Shown here: positions 26,475-35,433 of the stretch, piece by piece
Numbering within the stretch: position 1 is the stretch's first letter
Layout: each line of letters starts with the position of its first letter
Source of the DNA: Pseudomonadota bacterium
GTDB lineage: Bacteria; Pseudomonadota; Alphaproteobacteria; Rhodospirillales; Casp-alpha2
Assembly: GCA_027624235.1 (NCBI GenBank)
Contig: JAQBYB010000007.1
Location: 1-64,000 of the forward strand
Direction of reading: 5' to 3'
Length of the DNA stretch: 64,000 nucleotides
Made by a program: the position numbers and the translations under genes
Notes under the pieces: generated by a model
What the model saw: only the letters and a program-made list of their open reading frames with translations
The model's database searches: none
Told to the model about the DNA's origin: nothing

Positions 26475-27128
26475 TCAAGCGCCCCATTCGTCTCTGACCC
26501 GCCCAAGGTTGGTGCGCAGCCATTGCAGCGCGATGATGGTCATGGCGTTGTTGATCCGGCCCCGGTCAAGCATTTCGAAGGCCTCAATGCTGGAAATGCT
26601 AAAGACGCGGATATTTTCGTGTTCTTCGGTGATGCCGAATACGCCTTCGGCGCGGCTGGCGTCGACCCGGCCGCAGAATGCAAAGACCGATTCCGAGGTT
26701 CCGCCGGGACTGACCAGATAGTGGCAAATGGACATGATTTGGCTAACTTCTAGGCCGGTTTCCTCGACCATTTCACGTCGGGCGACGTCTTCGGGGCGTT
26801 CCCCTTTTTCGATAATGCCGGCGACACATTCGACCAGCCACGGTGAGGTGTCGTCGTCAAACCAACCCGAGGCCAGCGCCGCATAGGCACCGGGCCGGAA
26901 TTGTTCGATCAGCACAATCCGATCAAGGTCTGGATCATATGGCAGCACAGATACGGCATGACCACGCTCGAAAATTTCGCGCGACATCTCGCCGCTCCAG
27001 CCGCCTTCGAACAGGCGGTGTTTCAGGCTGTATTGATCAAGCCGGAAGTAGCCTTCGAAACGAATCGTCTTTTCAATGACGGCAACATCGTTGGTTTTCA
27101 ATGTGGGGGTTTTAAAGGTGGTGATCAT
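26475..27128 (-). CDS. NUDIX hydrolase, ADP-ribose pyrophosphatase type
   Basis: A 217-residue enzyme that most likely splits ADP-ribose into AMP and ribose 5-phosphate. The Nudix box is complete: GIIEKGERPEDVARREMVEETGL, carrying the G-x5-E-x7-REU-x-EE-x-GU pattern. The following LVSPGGTSESVFAFCG segment is typical of ADP-ribose pyrophosphatases (NudF). I chose the ATG at 27128, preceded by GAGAG; an upstream in-frame ATG at 27170 would add 14 residues. Confidence 0.85.
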   Translation of the reverse strand: MITTFKTPTLKTNDVAVIEKTIRFEGYFRLDQYSLKHRLFEGGWSGEMSREIFERGHAVSVLPYDPDLDRIVLIEQFRPGAYAALASGWFDDDTSPWLVECVAGIIEKGERPEDVARREMVEETGLEVSQIMSICHYLVSPGGTSESVFAFCGRVDASRAEGVFGITEEHENIRVFSISSIEAFEMLDRGRINNAMTIIALQWLRTNLGRVRDEWGA

Positions 27129-27268
27129 GGGCTCTCGTACGGGAATTGGTGAGACTTCTTTGTCGAACATGTGGGGGCGTTTGTCCAGCCGTCATGCCGA
27201 AGATGTTATTGGCGTGGAAAGTTGTCTTCTTTCATACTGAACGGCAATGCAATCAATGGAGATATGAG

Positions 27269-28495
27269 ATGGCTGCACGCAGCGAAAAAGTGACGTTTGC
27301 CGGTGCCCATGGTGACATGCTGGCGGCGCGGTTGGATTTGCCAGAAGGTCATCCGACCGCTTATGCGCTTTGGGCCCATTGTTTCAGTTGTACCAAGGAT
27401 ATCTTCGCCGCATCCAGGGTGGCCAGGGGGTTGACCGATCACGGCATCGGGGTTCTCAGGTTCGATTTTACCGGCCTTGGCGCCAGTGACGGGAATTTCG
27501 CCAACACAAATTTTTCATCTAATATTGGCGACCTGTTGGCGGCGGTGGATTTTATGCGAGATACCCTGGAAGCGCCCAAAATCTTAATCGGCCATTCCCT
27601 CGGCGGCGCCGCCGTCTTGGCCGCCGCCGGAAAGGTCCCCGAAGCCAAAGCGGTCTGTACCATCGGCGCACCGGCGGACCCTGCCCATGTCGCTGAGCTT
27701 TTCCAGGAGAAACGCGAAGAAATTGACGCCAAGGGCGAGGCCGAAGTGTTATTGAGCGGGCGTCCGTTCCGGATCCAAAAGCAATTTCTGGAAGATATCG
27801 AAAGCCACAAGCTCGCAAACGATATTGCGTCCATGAAAAAGGCACTGCTGGTCTTTCATTCCCCCATCGATAACACGGTTGGAATCGAAAACGCGGGCCA
27901 AATATTCGCTGCGGCGAAACACCCGAAAAGCTTCGTCTCCCTGGATGACGCCGACCATTTATTGAGCCGCAAGGCCGACGCCGTTTATGTCGCCAATGTC
28001 ATCGATGCCTGGGTTGACCGTTATCTGGGAGGCGACCAGCCTAGATCGGCGGGTATTGGGGTTGATCCCGGCACGGTGGTCGTCACGGAGACCGGTGCCG
28101 GAAAATTCACCAACACGGTTTCCATCGGCGGCAAGCATACACTCTATGCCGACGAGCCGGCATCCTACGGCGGTAACGACACCGGCCCGACCCCTTATGA
28201 CTTGTTGTTGTCGGCCCTGGGTGCGTGCAAAAGCATGACCATGCGCATGTACGCCGACCACAAGGGCTATCCCATGGACCGCGCCATTGTCACCCTCAAG
28301 CATGATAAAATTCACGCCGAAGATTGCCTTGATTGTGAAACCAAGGGCGGCAAGGTAGATCGCATTGAAACGGAGATCGAAATTATCGGCGATATGGACG
28401 AGGACACCCGGCAAAAAATCGCCGCCATCGCCGAGAAATGCCCCGTCCACAAGACCCTTAAATCGGAAGTTCTGATTGAAAGTCGCTTGAAATAA
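27269..28495 (+). CDS. Alpha/beta hydrolase fused to OsmC-like domain
   Basis: A 408-residue two-domain protein. Residues 1-255 are a serine alpha/beta hydrolase with nucleophile Ser110 in GHSLGGAA, an aspartate in SPIDNTVG and a histidine in DDADHLL. Residues 270-408 are an OsmC/Ohr-like domain with the two redox cysteines, in GACKSMTMRMYAD and KCPVHKTL. OsmC proteins reduce organic hydroperoxides. This fusion is known in many proteobacteria, but its substrate is not. The start at 27269 has GGAG at 27258-27261; in-frame codons up to 27146 look non-coding. Confidence 0.87.
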   Translation: MAARSEKVTFAGAHGDMLAARLDLPEGHPTAYALWAHCFSCTKDIFAASRVARGLTDHGIGVLRFDFTGLGASDGNFANTNFSSNIGDLLAAVDFMRDTLEAPKILIGHSLGGAAVLAAAGKVPEAKAVCTIGAPADPAHVAELFQEKREEIDAKGEAEVLLSGRPFRIQKQFLEDIESHKLANDIASMKKALLVFHSPIDNTVGIENAGQIFAAAKHPKSFVSLDDADHLLSRKADAVYVANVIDAWVDRYLGGDQPRSAGIGVDPGTVVVTETGAGKFTNTVSIGGKHTLYADEPASYGGNDTGPTPYDLLLSALGACKSMTMRMYADHKGYPMDRAIVTLKHDKIHAEDCLDCETKGGKVDRIETEIEIIGDMDEDTRQKIAAIAEKCPVHKTLKSEVLIESRLK

Positions 28496-28515
28496 CAATT
28501 AAACGACAATCTATC

Positions 28516-28551
28516 CCACCGCGGCGTTCTATTTTTTTAACGCCGCGGTGG
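28516..28551. terminator. Bidirectional terminator-like hairpin between convergent genes
   Basis: A perfect 13-bp stem (CCACCGCGGCGTT with AACGCCGCGGTGG) with a 10-base loop lies between the hydrolase-OsmC gene and the DUF302 gene. The loop contains seven T residues, and the minus-strand stop TAG of the DUF302 gene is inside it. The T-run is in the loop, not after the stem, so the structure may work mostly as an mRNA 3' barrier. Confidence 0.6.
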
Positions 28552-28996
28552 TCAATTTATCCAGCGCCACGGCCATGCCTTCGAAGGCCGTATCACGGTT
28601 CTTGATGTGGTGGCGTTCGGCCAAAAACTTGGGGTCGTTGTAAGCGATCATGACCTGGCCCTTTTCGTCCATCCAGGCCAAAATCTTCAACGGCAGATCG
28701 ATGCCAATGTGCTGGTCGCTTTGCATCAAGGGGGTGCCGATTTTGGGGGTGCCAAAAATGAGGGTTTCGGTCGGGCGAAGCTCGGCGCCGATCTTCTTGG
28801 CACCGGCGGCGTGGTTGACGCGGGCAAAAACCGTCACGCCTTTTTCCTTGAACACCTTTTCCAGGCGATCCATGGTTTCCTTAACGCCGTAGGGGCTTTT
28901 TTTGTAGATCATGCCCTGATCAGACGCCTGGGCGAGCGGCGAGATCGCAAACAAAGAGAATAAGGCCAAAACGGCGACCTTCAATAATTTCCGCAT
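28529..28996 (-). CDS. Secreted DUF302 family protein
   Basis: A 155-residue protein with an N-terminal signal peptide (VAVLALFSLFAISPLAQAS). The mature part shows the DUF302 pattern: KSPYGVKETMDRLEKVFKEKGVTVFARVNHAAGA, then LIFGTPKIGTPLMQ and LPLKILAWMDEKG. The fold is known, a role is not; some members sit near sulfur or redox genes. Its stop codon lies in the loop of a strong hairpin. Confidence 0.85.
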   Translation of the reverse strand: MRKLLKVAVLALFSLFAISPLAQASDQGMIYKKSPYGVKETMDRLEKVFKEKGVTVFARVNHAAGAKKIGAELRPTETLIFGTPKIGTPLMQSDQHIGIDLPLKILAWMDEKGQVMIAYNDPKFLAERHHIKNRDTAFEGMAVALDKLTTAALKK

Positions 28997-29118
28997 TTTT
29001 TAACTCCCCGAAATAAATAAAAATTGTCCGGACATTTTACTAAAAAGACCCTTGGGTGAAATGGCTTAAGTCAGCATTGGTCATCACGTATTGGTGAATG
29101 GGCCGGGCCGGATAAAAT

Positions 29119-31848
29119 TTAGGGTGCGTCCTGGACCGTGCGTTCCTTCGGAAACAGGACCGATACCGTGGTGCCGATACCGGGCTCGCTTTCCATAAAC
29201 AATTCGGCGCCGTGGGCCTCGGCCAGCTTCTTGCTTAACGGCAGGCCCAGGCCTGTGCCTTCGTACTTGCGGCTTAATGTCCCATCGACCTGGCCGAAAT
29301 CGGAAAGCGCCGTTTTAATATTTTTGGCTTCGATCCCGATCCCTGTGTCGGTGACGGACAATTCAAAACGCCCTTCGGCGTCGATTTTCGCCCGCAGGGT
29401 CACCGAGCCGCCTTTGTGGGTAAATTTGATGGCGTTGGACAACAGGTTAAGTAAAATTTGCTTGATCCTCAGTTCATCGGCAAAAAGCGCCGGAAGGGTC
29501 TTGGCGACGTCAATCTTAAATTCCACCCCGGCTTCATAGGCACGATCCGTGATCAGGCGCTGGCACGAGCCCACCAGCAAGGGCACATCCAAGTCTTTCT
29601 CCTCCAGCTCCAGGGCGCCGCGTTCGATGCGAGAGATGTCGAGGATATCGTTGATCAAATTCAATAAGTGTTTTCCCGAGTCATTGATGTCGGTCAGGTA
29701 TTCCAAGAGTTTCGGTGGCGGGGCGGTGTCCGTGGCTTGATCCATCAAAAGGCTGGAAAACCCGATCACCGAATTCAACGGGGTTCTGAGTTCATGACTC
29801 ATGTTGGCCAGAAATTCGCTCTTGGCGCGGTTGGCGTATTCGGCCTCTTCCTTGGCCGCCCTGAGTGCCGCTTCGGCTTGCTTGATTTCGGTAATATCAA
29901 TGAACGACAAGGCGATGCCGCCTTCGGGCGTGCGGACCTCGCTAAGCATAAACCAATTGCCATCCGTGAATTGGCGGAGGAACGGACCACTGGGGTTTTG
30001 GTGCTGTTGAAGTCGCTCTTGGATGAATTCTTCCTCCCGGCCAATCGCCTCAACCATCACACCGCGTTCCACATTGGCGCGGAAAATATCCTCGAAGGTG
30101 CCGCCCGATTCGAAGAATTTTTGGGCGGCGGGATTGTTTCTGCGGTATTCGTCGTTAAGCGCCACCAGGCGGTCCTCGGCATCGAAAAGGGCGAAGCCTT
30201 CCTGCAGGCTTTCGATGGCGCCACGCAGCCGTTCTTCGCTTCGGCGCAAGGCCACTTCGTCGCGCTTGCGTTCGGTAATATCGGTCGAAATGGTTGCCGT
30301 TGAGCCGTCTGGAAACCGTTGCTCGTTGACCAGAAGGCAGCGACCGTTACGGTTTATTTCAAAAAGCCCACGCGGGTTTTTGTGTCGCTCGATACGCTCT
30401 TTGAGCCACTCCTCTTCCCGGCCTTCGATATTTTCATACACTCCATGTTCAATGAGGGCACGTTGGCGCTCGTTAAAATGCACGCCTGGGGCGATGGATT
30501 CAGGAACGTCCTTGTTTAGGTCTCGATATCTTTCGTTGGCGATGACCAGTCTGTCGTCGGGGTCATAAAGCACGAACAATTCCGACATCGCCTCGATGGC
30601 CCCGGCCAGGCGTTGGGTGCCTTCCTCTGCCCGTTGGCGCTCGGCGATTTCCTGGGTCAGCTCTTGGGTGCGCTCCTCGACCCGGCGTTCCAACTCATCA
30701 TGAGCATGGCGAAGCTCACCCTCGACCCGTTCACGTTGAACCATGACGGTGGCGATATCGCGGGCCATGGCGTTAAACGCGGCCCCCAATTCGTGAAATT
30801 CCCGAGGTACCAGGCCCTGCAGTTTGGGAACCCGGGATTCAAGGTTGCCATCCTCGATTCGTTTCGCCGTAAGGACCACGGCTTCGACCGGCCTGACCAA
30901 CATCCCCGACAGCAGCCAACTGAGCACCGCGGCGATGATGAAGCCCAAAATGATGAGCCCCATGGCGACACGGGTTACCTCGCTGGCGTGTTTTTCCAGT
31001 TCATTCAATGGCTGCGGGACCATCACCCCCCAGCCGGTCCGGGGTACCGTCGAGAACCCCGATATCATGTCGCTTTTAATCGCCGGGGAATAAAAAGTAG
31101 CGACCCCGGTTTCACCGGCCATCATTTTTGCGACCGGCGCCAGGTTGGCGATATTCTTCAACTGCTCCTGCCATTCAGGCTTTGGGTGGGCGATGATATT
31201 CCCGGCGTGATCAACAATCGCGGAATGGCCCCTTTCACCGAAAGCAACGGACTTTTGAAGCCTTCGGATATATTGGAGTTCCAAGGCCCCGATGGCGATC
31301 TGGTTAGCGCCGAGGCGCTGGATTAAAAAAATGGTCGGCCGTCCTTTGGCGTCTTTCATGACTGGGCTGAATGCCGGCGCGGCGGCGGTCATGATGGGGC
31401 GTAGTTTAGCCAGTAATTTTTCCGGAATTCGGGCGGGCGCTGCATCGGTAACATTTAGAAATGAGGTTATCCGGCCCTCATTATCAGAAATACAGACATG
31501 CCGGAAACCGGTGCTTTTGGCCAAAATAATGGCGGCATTTGTAGGCTTTCCGGCGAGAAGGGATTCGGAAAAAAAAGAAAACGACGCCTCTACTTCAAGG
31601 GCATAGCGGTCCAAGGCCGCCGTAATATTTTCAGCCAACAGCAAATGCTTTTCCGAAACGATGCCCAATTCCCTCTTCATCGCCGTATCCTCGACCCAAA
31701 CCCCGAGGATCACCAAGGGCACGGTGGCGACCGCAATAAAGGCAATGGCCAAAAGGTGGCGAAGGCGTGGTTTCAAGCCGGGAACTCTCAAAAAAAGGTA
31801 ATTTACAGCGCCGCAAACATACCATTTAGTATTAGAGCGCGACAACAA
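29119..31848 (-). CDS. Membrane-bound PAS sensor histidine kinase (orphan)
   Basis: A 909-residue sensor kinase. Order: a first membrane helix (about 32-50), a Cache-like periplasmic sensor domain (about 55-285), a second helix (about 290-315), HAMP (LVRPVEAVVLTAKRI onward), coiled coil, two PAS domains (about 415-530 and 545-660), HisKA with the phosphorylated His685 in ANMSHELRTPLN, and a HATPase domain with N box NLLSNAIKF and DTGIGI. No receiver domain and no response regulator gene are adjacent. The first in-frame codon is TTG at 31848; no ATG precedes the first helix, so the exact start is uncertain. Confidence 0.85.
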   Translation of the reverse strand: MLSRSNTKWYVCGAVNYLFLRVPGLKPRLRHLLAIAFIAVATVPLVILGVWVEDTAMKRELGIVSEKHLLLAENITAALDRYALEVEASFSFFSESLLAGKPTNAAIILAKSTGFRHVCISDNEGRITSFLNVTDAAPARIPEKLLAKLRPIMTAAAPAFSPVMKDAKGRPTIFLIQRLGANQIAIGALELQYIRRLQKSVAFGERGHSAIVDHAGNIIAHPKPEWQEQLKNIANLAPVAKMMAGETGVATFYSPAIKSDMISGFSTVPRTGWGVMVPQPLNELEKHASEVTRVAMGLIILGFIIAAVLSWLLSGMLVRPVEAVVLTAKRIEDGNLESRVPKLQGLVPREFHELGAAFNAMARDIATVMVQRERVEGELRHAHDELERRVEERTQELTQEIAERQRAEEGTQRLAGAIEAMSELFVLYDPDDRLVIANERYRDLNKDVPESIAPGVHFNERQRALIEHGVYENIEGREEEWLKERIERHKNPRGLFEINRNGRCLLVNEQRFPDGSTATISTDITERKRDEVALRRSEERLRGAIESLQEGFALFDAEDRLVALNDEYRRNNPAAQKFFESGGTFEDIFRANVERGVMVEAIGREEEFIQERLQQHQNPSGPFLRQFTDGNWFMLSEVRTPEGGIALSFIDITEIKQAEAALRAAKEEAEYANRAKSEFLANMSHELRTPLNSVIGFSSLLMDQATDTAPPPKLLEYLTDINDSGKHLLNLINDILDISRIERGALELEEKDLDVPLLVGSCQRLITDRAYEAGVEFKIDVAKTLPALFADELRIKQILLNLLSNAIKFTHKGGSVTLRAKIDAEGRFELSVTDTGIGIEAKNIKTALSDFGQVDGTLSRKYEGTGLGLPLSKKLAEAHGAELFMESEPGIGTTVSVLFPKERTVQDAP

Positions 31849-31999
31849 TCGGGACTCTTGCCAAATTTATTGAAGGCCCGTTATTTCGCGGTACACTATT
31901 GTATGGTTTGCCACAAACTTAACCCACGTCAAGGCATGTTCTAAATCTGCCGTTAAAGTCATAACCATTAAAAACTGCTTTGACGTACTGAATAAAGAA

Positions 32000-32021
32000 C
32001 CGCCCGATTAATAATCGGCGG
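32000..32021 (+). promoter_or_regulatory. Inverted repeat upstream of the cytochrome cluster
   Basis: An imperfect palindrome, CCGCCCGATTA followed by A and TAATCGGCGG (one unpaired C), lies 20 bases before the first cytochrome gene start and 8 bases before its GGAGAAGGA ribosome site. It could be an operator or an mRNA hairpin. A TTGACG lies at 31980-31985 without a convincing -10. Confidence 0.4.
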
Positions 32022-32041
32022 CTCATATGAGGAGAAGGAAG

Positions 32042-32785
32042 ATGCTATTTCGAGCCTTGAAGACATCTCTCACACTTTTGGCCGCCGCCGCCGTAATGAC
32101 AGGTGGTATCATGACAGCATCGCCGCCGGTAGCCGCCGACGAAACCGCGTCAAGTATTGTTAGGGGCGCCAAGCTCTATGATAAGTGGTACAAGGTCGTC
32201 GGCCAAAAAAAGCCGACGAAGTCCCATGCGGCCTATCCAACCGATAAGAAGTACGCCAAGGACCCCGGCTCCAACTGGCGCTGTAAGGAATGCCATGGTT
32301 GGGATTACAAGGGTACGGACGGTGCCTATAAAACCGGCAGCCACAGCACCGGAATCAAAGGCATCAACGGCATGGCCGGCGCCGACACGGCCAAGATTGT
32401 TGCCGTCCTTAAGGACAAAACCCACGACTTAAATGGAAAATTGGGAGAAGACGACTTCCAGGACTTGGCCATGTTCGTCAGTAAGGGGCAAGTCGATTCG
32501 AGCAAATACATCGACGCCAAGAAAAATATCATTGGCGGCAACGCGGAAAAGGGCGCTGCCTATTACAACACCGTTTGCTCCAACTGCCACGAAAAAGACG
32601 GCGCCAAGCCGAAGGAAATGGGTAAATCGCTCGGCTCGCAGATGGGTAATCCGTGGGAGGTCATGCATAAGATCGTCAACGGCCAACCCGACGAAAAGAT
32701 GCCGGCCCTTCGTGAATTCGGCATGCAGCCGGTTCTCGATATCATGGCGCACATCGCCACCCTTCCAAAGAAAAAGCTGAAGTAG
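32042..32785 (+). CDS. Periplasmic diheme cytochrome c, first gene of the electron-transfer cluster
   Basis: A 247-residue secreted protein with two c-type heme sites, CKECH at residues 81-85 and CSNCH at 179-183. A signal peptide ends near VAADE (residue 33). The first site sits in a block WRCKECHGWDYKGTDGAY shared with the fifth gene of the cluster, while the second half looks like a class I cytochrome c. The start at 32042 follows GGAGAAGGA; an ATG at 32027 is also in frame. The family is not one I can name. Its likely role is soluble electron carrier. Confidence 0.82.
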   Translation: MLFRALKTSLTLLAAAAVMTGGIMTASPPVAADETASSIVRGAKLYDKWYKVVGQKKPTKSHAAYPTDKKYAKDPGSNWRCKECHGWDYKGTDGAYKTGSHSTGIKGINGMAGADTAKIVAVLKDKTHDLNGKLGEDDFQDLAMFVSKGQVDSSKYIDAKKNIIGGNAEKGAAYYNTVCSNCHEKDGAKPKEMGKSLGSQMGNPWEVMHKIVNGQPDEKMPALREFGMQPVLDIMAHIATLPKKKLK

Positions 32786-32804
32786 AGGAGGATTAGGTAG
32801 ATTT

Positions 32805-32835
32805 GGCTCCCGCCCCAACCCCTGGGACGGGAGCC
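32805..32835 (+). terminator. Hairpin between the first cytochrome gene and the rest of the cluster
   Basis: An 8-bp stem GGCTCCCG/CGGGAGCC extended by CCC/GGG past one mismatch, loop of about 7 bases. It is 20 bases after the first cytochrome stop and has no T-run. As with the liv and aap hairpins, it may favour expression of the first, soluble protein. Confidence 0.65.
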
Positions 32836-32880
32836 TGTTCTGCCGACTGACCGGTGACCCTCATCTGAAAGGAAGCTGCC

Positions 32881-33378
32881 ATGTCCGGGCCATCTTCAAC
32901 TTCACATCTTTATCGATTAGGGATCGTTCTTGTTGCTTTTTTCGTCGCCGCCGTATTGGTCGGATGGTGGGCGGTGCCGTCGAGCTGGAACTTTGACGTT
33001 GACCACTGGTACCGCAAGGACGCACTGATCGATAATGCCCAAAAGCCGATGGTGTATGGCGGCAATGAATCCTGCAAGGACTGCCACGAGCCGGCGATGA
33101 AGAAGCTGGCCAAATTCAAACACCGGGCGCTGTCCTGCGAATCCTGCCATGGCCCGGTTGCCGATCACGTCCGCGGGAACAAAAAGTTCGCCGCCGCCAA
33201 GGTCGATAAGTCACGCTGGCAGTGTGAGAACTGTCACCAGGAACAAATCAACAGGCCGAAAGATTTCCCGCAATTTTCAAAGACCGGAGATATCGGAAAG
33301 TTCGTCAAGAAGCACAATCTTCTCGAAAAGAAGACTCTGTGTTTGGAATGCCACAACGCTCACGACCCGACTAACTGA
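32881..33378 (+). CDS. Membrane-anchored tetraheme cytochrome c
   Basis: A 165-residue protein with one N-terminal membrane helix (about 12-30) and four CxxCH heme sites: CKDCH 65-69, CESCH 86-90, CENCH 115-119 and CLECH 154-158. It is smaller than NapC/NrfH-type cytochromes and has the look of a small multiheme electron carrier on the periplasmic side. The gene is followed 17 bases later by the ferredoxin-type gene. A family name is not assigned. Confidence 0.85.
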   Translation: MSGPSSTSHLYRLGIVLVAFFVAAVLVGWWAVPSSWNFDVDHWYRKDALIDNAQKPMVYGGNESCKDCHEPAMKKLAKFKHRALSCESCHGPVADHVRGNKKFAAAKVDKSRWQCENCHQEQINRPKDFPQFSKTGDIGKFVKKHNLLEKKTLCLECHNAHDPTN

Positions 33379-33395
33379 ACGACGGAGCGACTGAT

Positions 33396-34181
33396 ATGAT
33401 GCCGATACCATCTCCAATAGAAGCAGACACTGATTCCCGGCGTGAATTCTTGAGAAATATTCTTGCCGGCACCGCGACGGCCACGGTCCTGATGGTGTTC
33501 GGCCCCGGTGCGATGGCGCTGAGCGATCCCACCCGGCGCACCAAAAATAAGGCCAAGCATCAGTTCGCCTATGTCATCAACATCAACAACTGTATCGGTT
33601 GCGGCAATTGCGTGCGCGCCTGCAATAAGGAAAATAATGTGCCCGCATCGGTTTTTAGGACCTGGGTCGAACGCTACGTCGTCACCGACGAAGGGGTCTA
33701 CGTCGAATCACCAAACGGCGGCCTCAAAGGTTTTGAGGCCGTCAACAAGAAGCTCCGCCAAAATTTCAAGAAATCCTTCACGGTGCCGAAGATGTGCAAC
33801 CACTGCGAAGACCCGCCCTGCGTTCAGGTTTGCCCCGTCGGCGCCACCTTCAAGACCGAGGAAGGCTTCGTTCTGGTTGACCACGCCCATTGCCTCGGCT
33901 GTGCGTATTGTGTGCAGGCCTGCCCCTATGCGGCCCGCTACATCGACCCGATCAAGCATGTGTCGGACAAGTGCGATTGGTGCTATCACCGGGTCAAGAA
34001 CGGCAAGCTGCCGGCCTGCGTCACGGTCTGCCCCAACAAGGCAAGGCTGTTCGGTGATTTGAAGGACCCGGAAAGCGAGGTCACTAAAATCTTCAAGGAG
34101 GACCAATGGATGGTTCTCAAGCCCCACATGCACACGGACCCGACGTGCTTTTATATCGGCTTGCCCAGGGAGGTGGTGTGA
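33396..34181 (+). CDS. Tat-exported ferredoxin-type electron transfer subunit (NrfC/DmsB/PsrB-like)
   Basis: A 261-residue iron-sulfur protein with four [4Fe-4S] cysteine groups. The first is C66, C69, C72 and C76 (NNCIGCGNCVRAC); others are CNHCEDPPCVQVCP, HCLGCAYCVQACP, and CDWCYHRVKNGKLPACVTVCP. An N-terminal twin-arginine signal is seen (SRREFL, residues 14-19). Such subunits carry electrons between a quinone-reactive NrfD-type membrane protein and a partner enzyme. The stop overlaps the NrfD start as TGATG. Confidence 0.88.
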   Translation: MMPIPSPIEADTDSRREFLRNILAGTATATVLMVFGPGAMALSDPTRRTKNKAKHQFAYVININNCIGCGNCVRACNKENNVPASVFRTWVERYVVTDEGVYVESPNGGLKGFEAVNKKLRQNFKKSFTVPKMCNHCEDPPCVQVCPVGATFKTEEGFVLVDHAHCLGCAYCVQACPYAARYIDPIKHVSDKCDWCYHRVKNGKLPACVTVCPNKARLFGDLKDPESEVTKIFKEDQWMVLKPHMHTDPTCFYIGLPREVV

Positions 34182-35362
34182 TGGAATTGCCCGGCGACGC
34201 CCTGGTCAACTTTATCTTTCCCAACAACGCCAAGGTGTGGTGGTCGGTCATGATCGTCCTCTACCCCTACCTGACCGGGTTGATGGCCGGTGCCTTCGTG
34301 GTTTCGGCGCTCAGCCACGTCTTCAAGATCAAGGAATTCAAGCCGATCGCCAACTTCGCCCTGATCGCCGCCTTCTGCTTCGGACTGTTCGCGGCGACAC
34401 CTTTGTTGGTGCATCTCGGCCAACCGCAGCGGGCCTATGAGATCTACGTCACCCCGCACCTGACATCGGCGATGAGCATCTTCGGGTATTTCTACAGCGG
34501 CTATCTGGTGTTGCTGATGATCGAGATTTGGTTGATCTACCGGCCCTATTTCACCCGCATGGCCAACCAAACGAAAGGGTTCATGGGCTTCATCTGGTAC
34601 CTGCTGACGCTCGGCCAGTTGGAATACAACCCCGCCTCCGCCAAGGTCGACCAAAAGATCATCGCCGTTCTCGCCGGGATCGGCATCCCCTGGGCCAGTG
34701 TTCTGCACGGGTACGTCGGTTTCGTGTTCGGATCGGTGAAGGCCGTGGCCTGGTGGGCGACGGCGCTGCAACCCTTCATCTTCCTGTCATCGGCCATCGT
34801 CAGCGGCATGGCGGTTCTGTTCCTGATGTACACCTTTATCCGTTGGCGTCAGCGCCAGGCATACGACTTTGCCATGGTCCGCAAATACATGGCCTTCCTG
34901 TGGGGCATCTTCATCCTCGATTACGCGCTGGAGGTGATCGAACTGGCTTTCGTCGTTTACGAACGAGGCTATCACTGGTCGCTCATCGAGCCGTTGTTAA
35001 AGGGACCGCTGTTCGATTCCTACGCCATCATGCAGATGGGCATCCTTTCCGTGACACCGCTCCTGATTCTCGGCTATGTCGTGTTGTCCAACATTTCGGG
35101 GCGGATGATGATCCACATGGCCAACTTCGGCAGCCTGATATTGCTTTTGCAGGTGTTATTCATGCGCTTCAACGTCGTCGTCGGCGGCCAGCTGATTTCA
35201 AAATCCGAACGCGGTTTCGTCGACTTCGAATGGGAAATCCTCGCCAAGGAAGGGATTTTAACCGCCATCGTTCTGTTCGTGGCGCCATTCGTCACCTACT
35301 ACATCATCAGCCGCTTCATCCCGATTTTCGATGACCCGGCTGCGGGGAAAGAGGGAAGCTAA
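34181..35362 (+). CDS. NrfD/PsrC-type membrane quinol-reactive subunit
   Basis: A 393-residue integral membrane protein with about eight to nine hydrophobic helices, resembling NrfD, PsrC and the ActC/ActF subunits of alternative complex III. Early motifs include YPYLTGLMAGAFVVSALSHVF and the ATPLLVHLGQPQRAYEIY segment. It would exchange electrons between the quinone pool and the ferredoxin-type subunit. The ATG at 34181 overlaps the upstream stop; an in-frame ATG at 34106 lies inside the previous gene and is not used. Confidence 0.88.
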   Translation: MELPGDALVNFIFPNNAKVWWSVMIVLYPYLTGLMAGAFVVSALSHVFKIKEFKPIANFALIAAFCFGLFAATPLLVHLGQPQRAYEIYVTPHLTSAMSIFGYFYSGYLVLLMIEIWLIYRPYFTRMANQTKGFMGFIWYLLTLGQLEYNPASAKVDQKIIAVLAGIGIPWASVLHGYVGFVFGSVKAVAWWATALQPFIFLSSAIVSGMAVLFLMYTFIRWRQRQAYDFAMVRKYMAFLWGIFILDYALEVIELAFVVYERGYHWSLIEPLLKGPLFDSYAIMQMGILSVTPLLILGYVVLSNISGRMMIHMANFGSLILLLQVLFMRFNVVVGGQLISKSERGFVDFEWEILAKEGILTAIVLFVAPFVTYYIISRFIPIFDDPAAGKEGS

Positions 35363-35433
35363 ACATTTAAAACAATCGTCTGGGGGTCGTTTTGACAGAA
35401 TTACATCACAGATAAACCTTCGGGAGGTGCGGC

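Noticed and set aside
35394-35425. Possible promoter in front of the second diheme cytochrome (TTGACA)
   Set aside because: The -35-like hexamer is good, but no -10 lies at 16-18 bases, so it may be chance.
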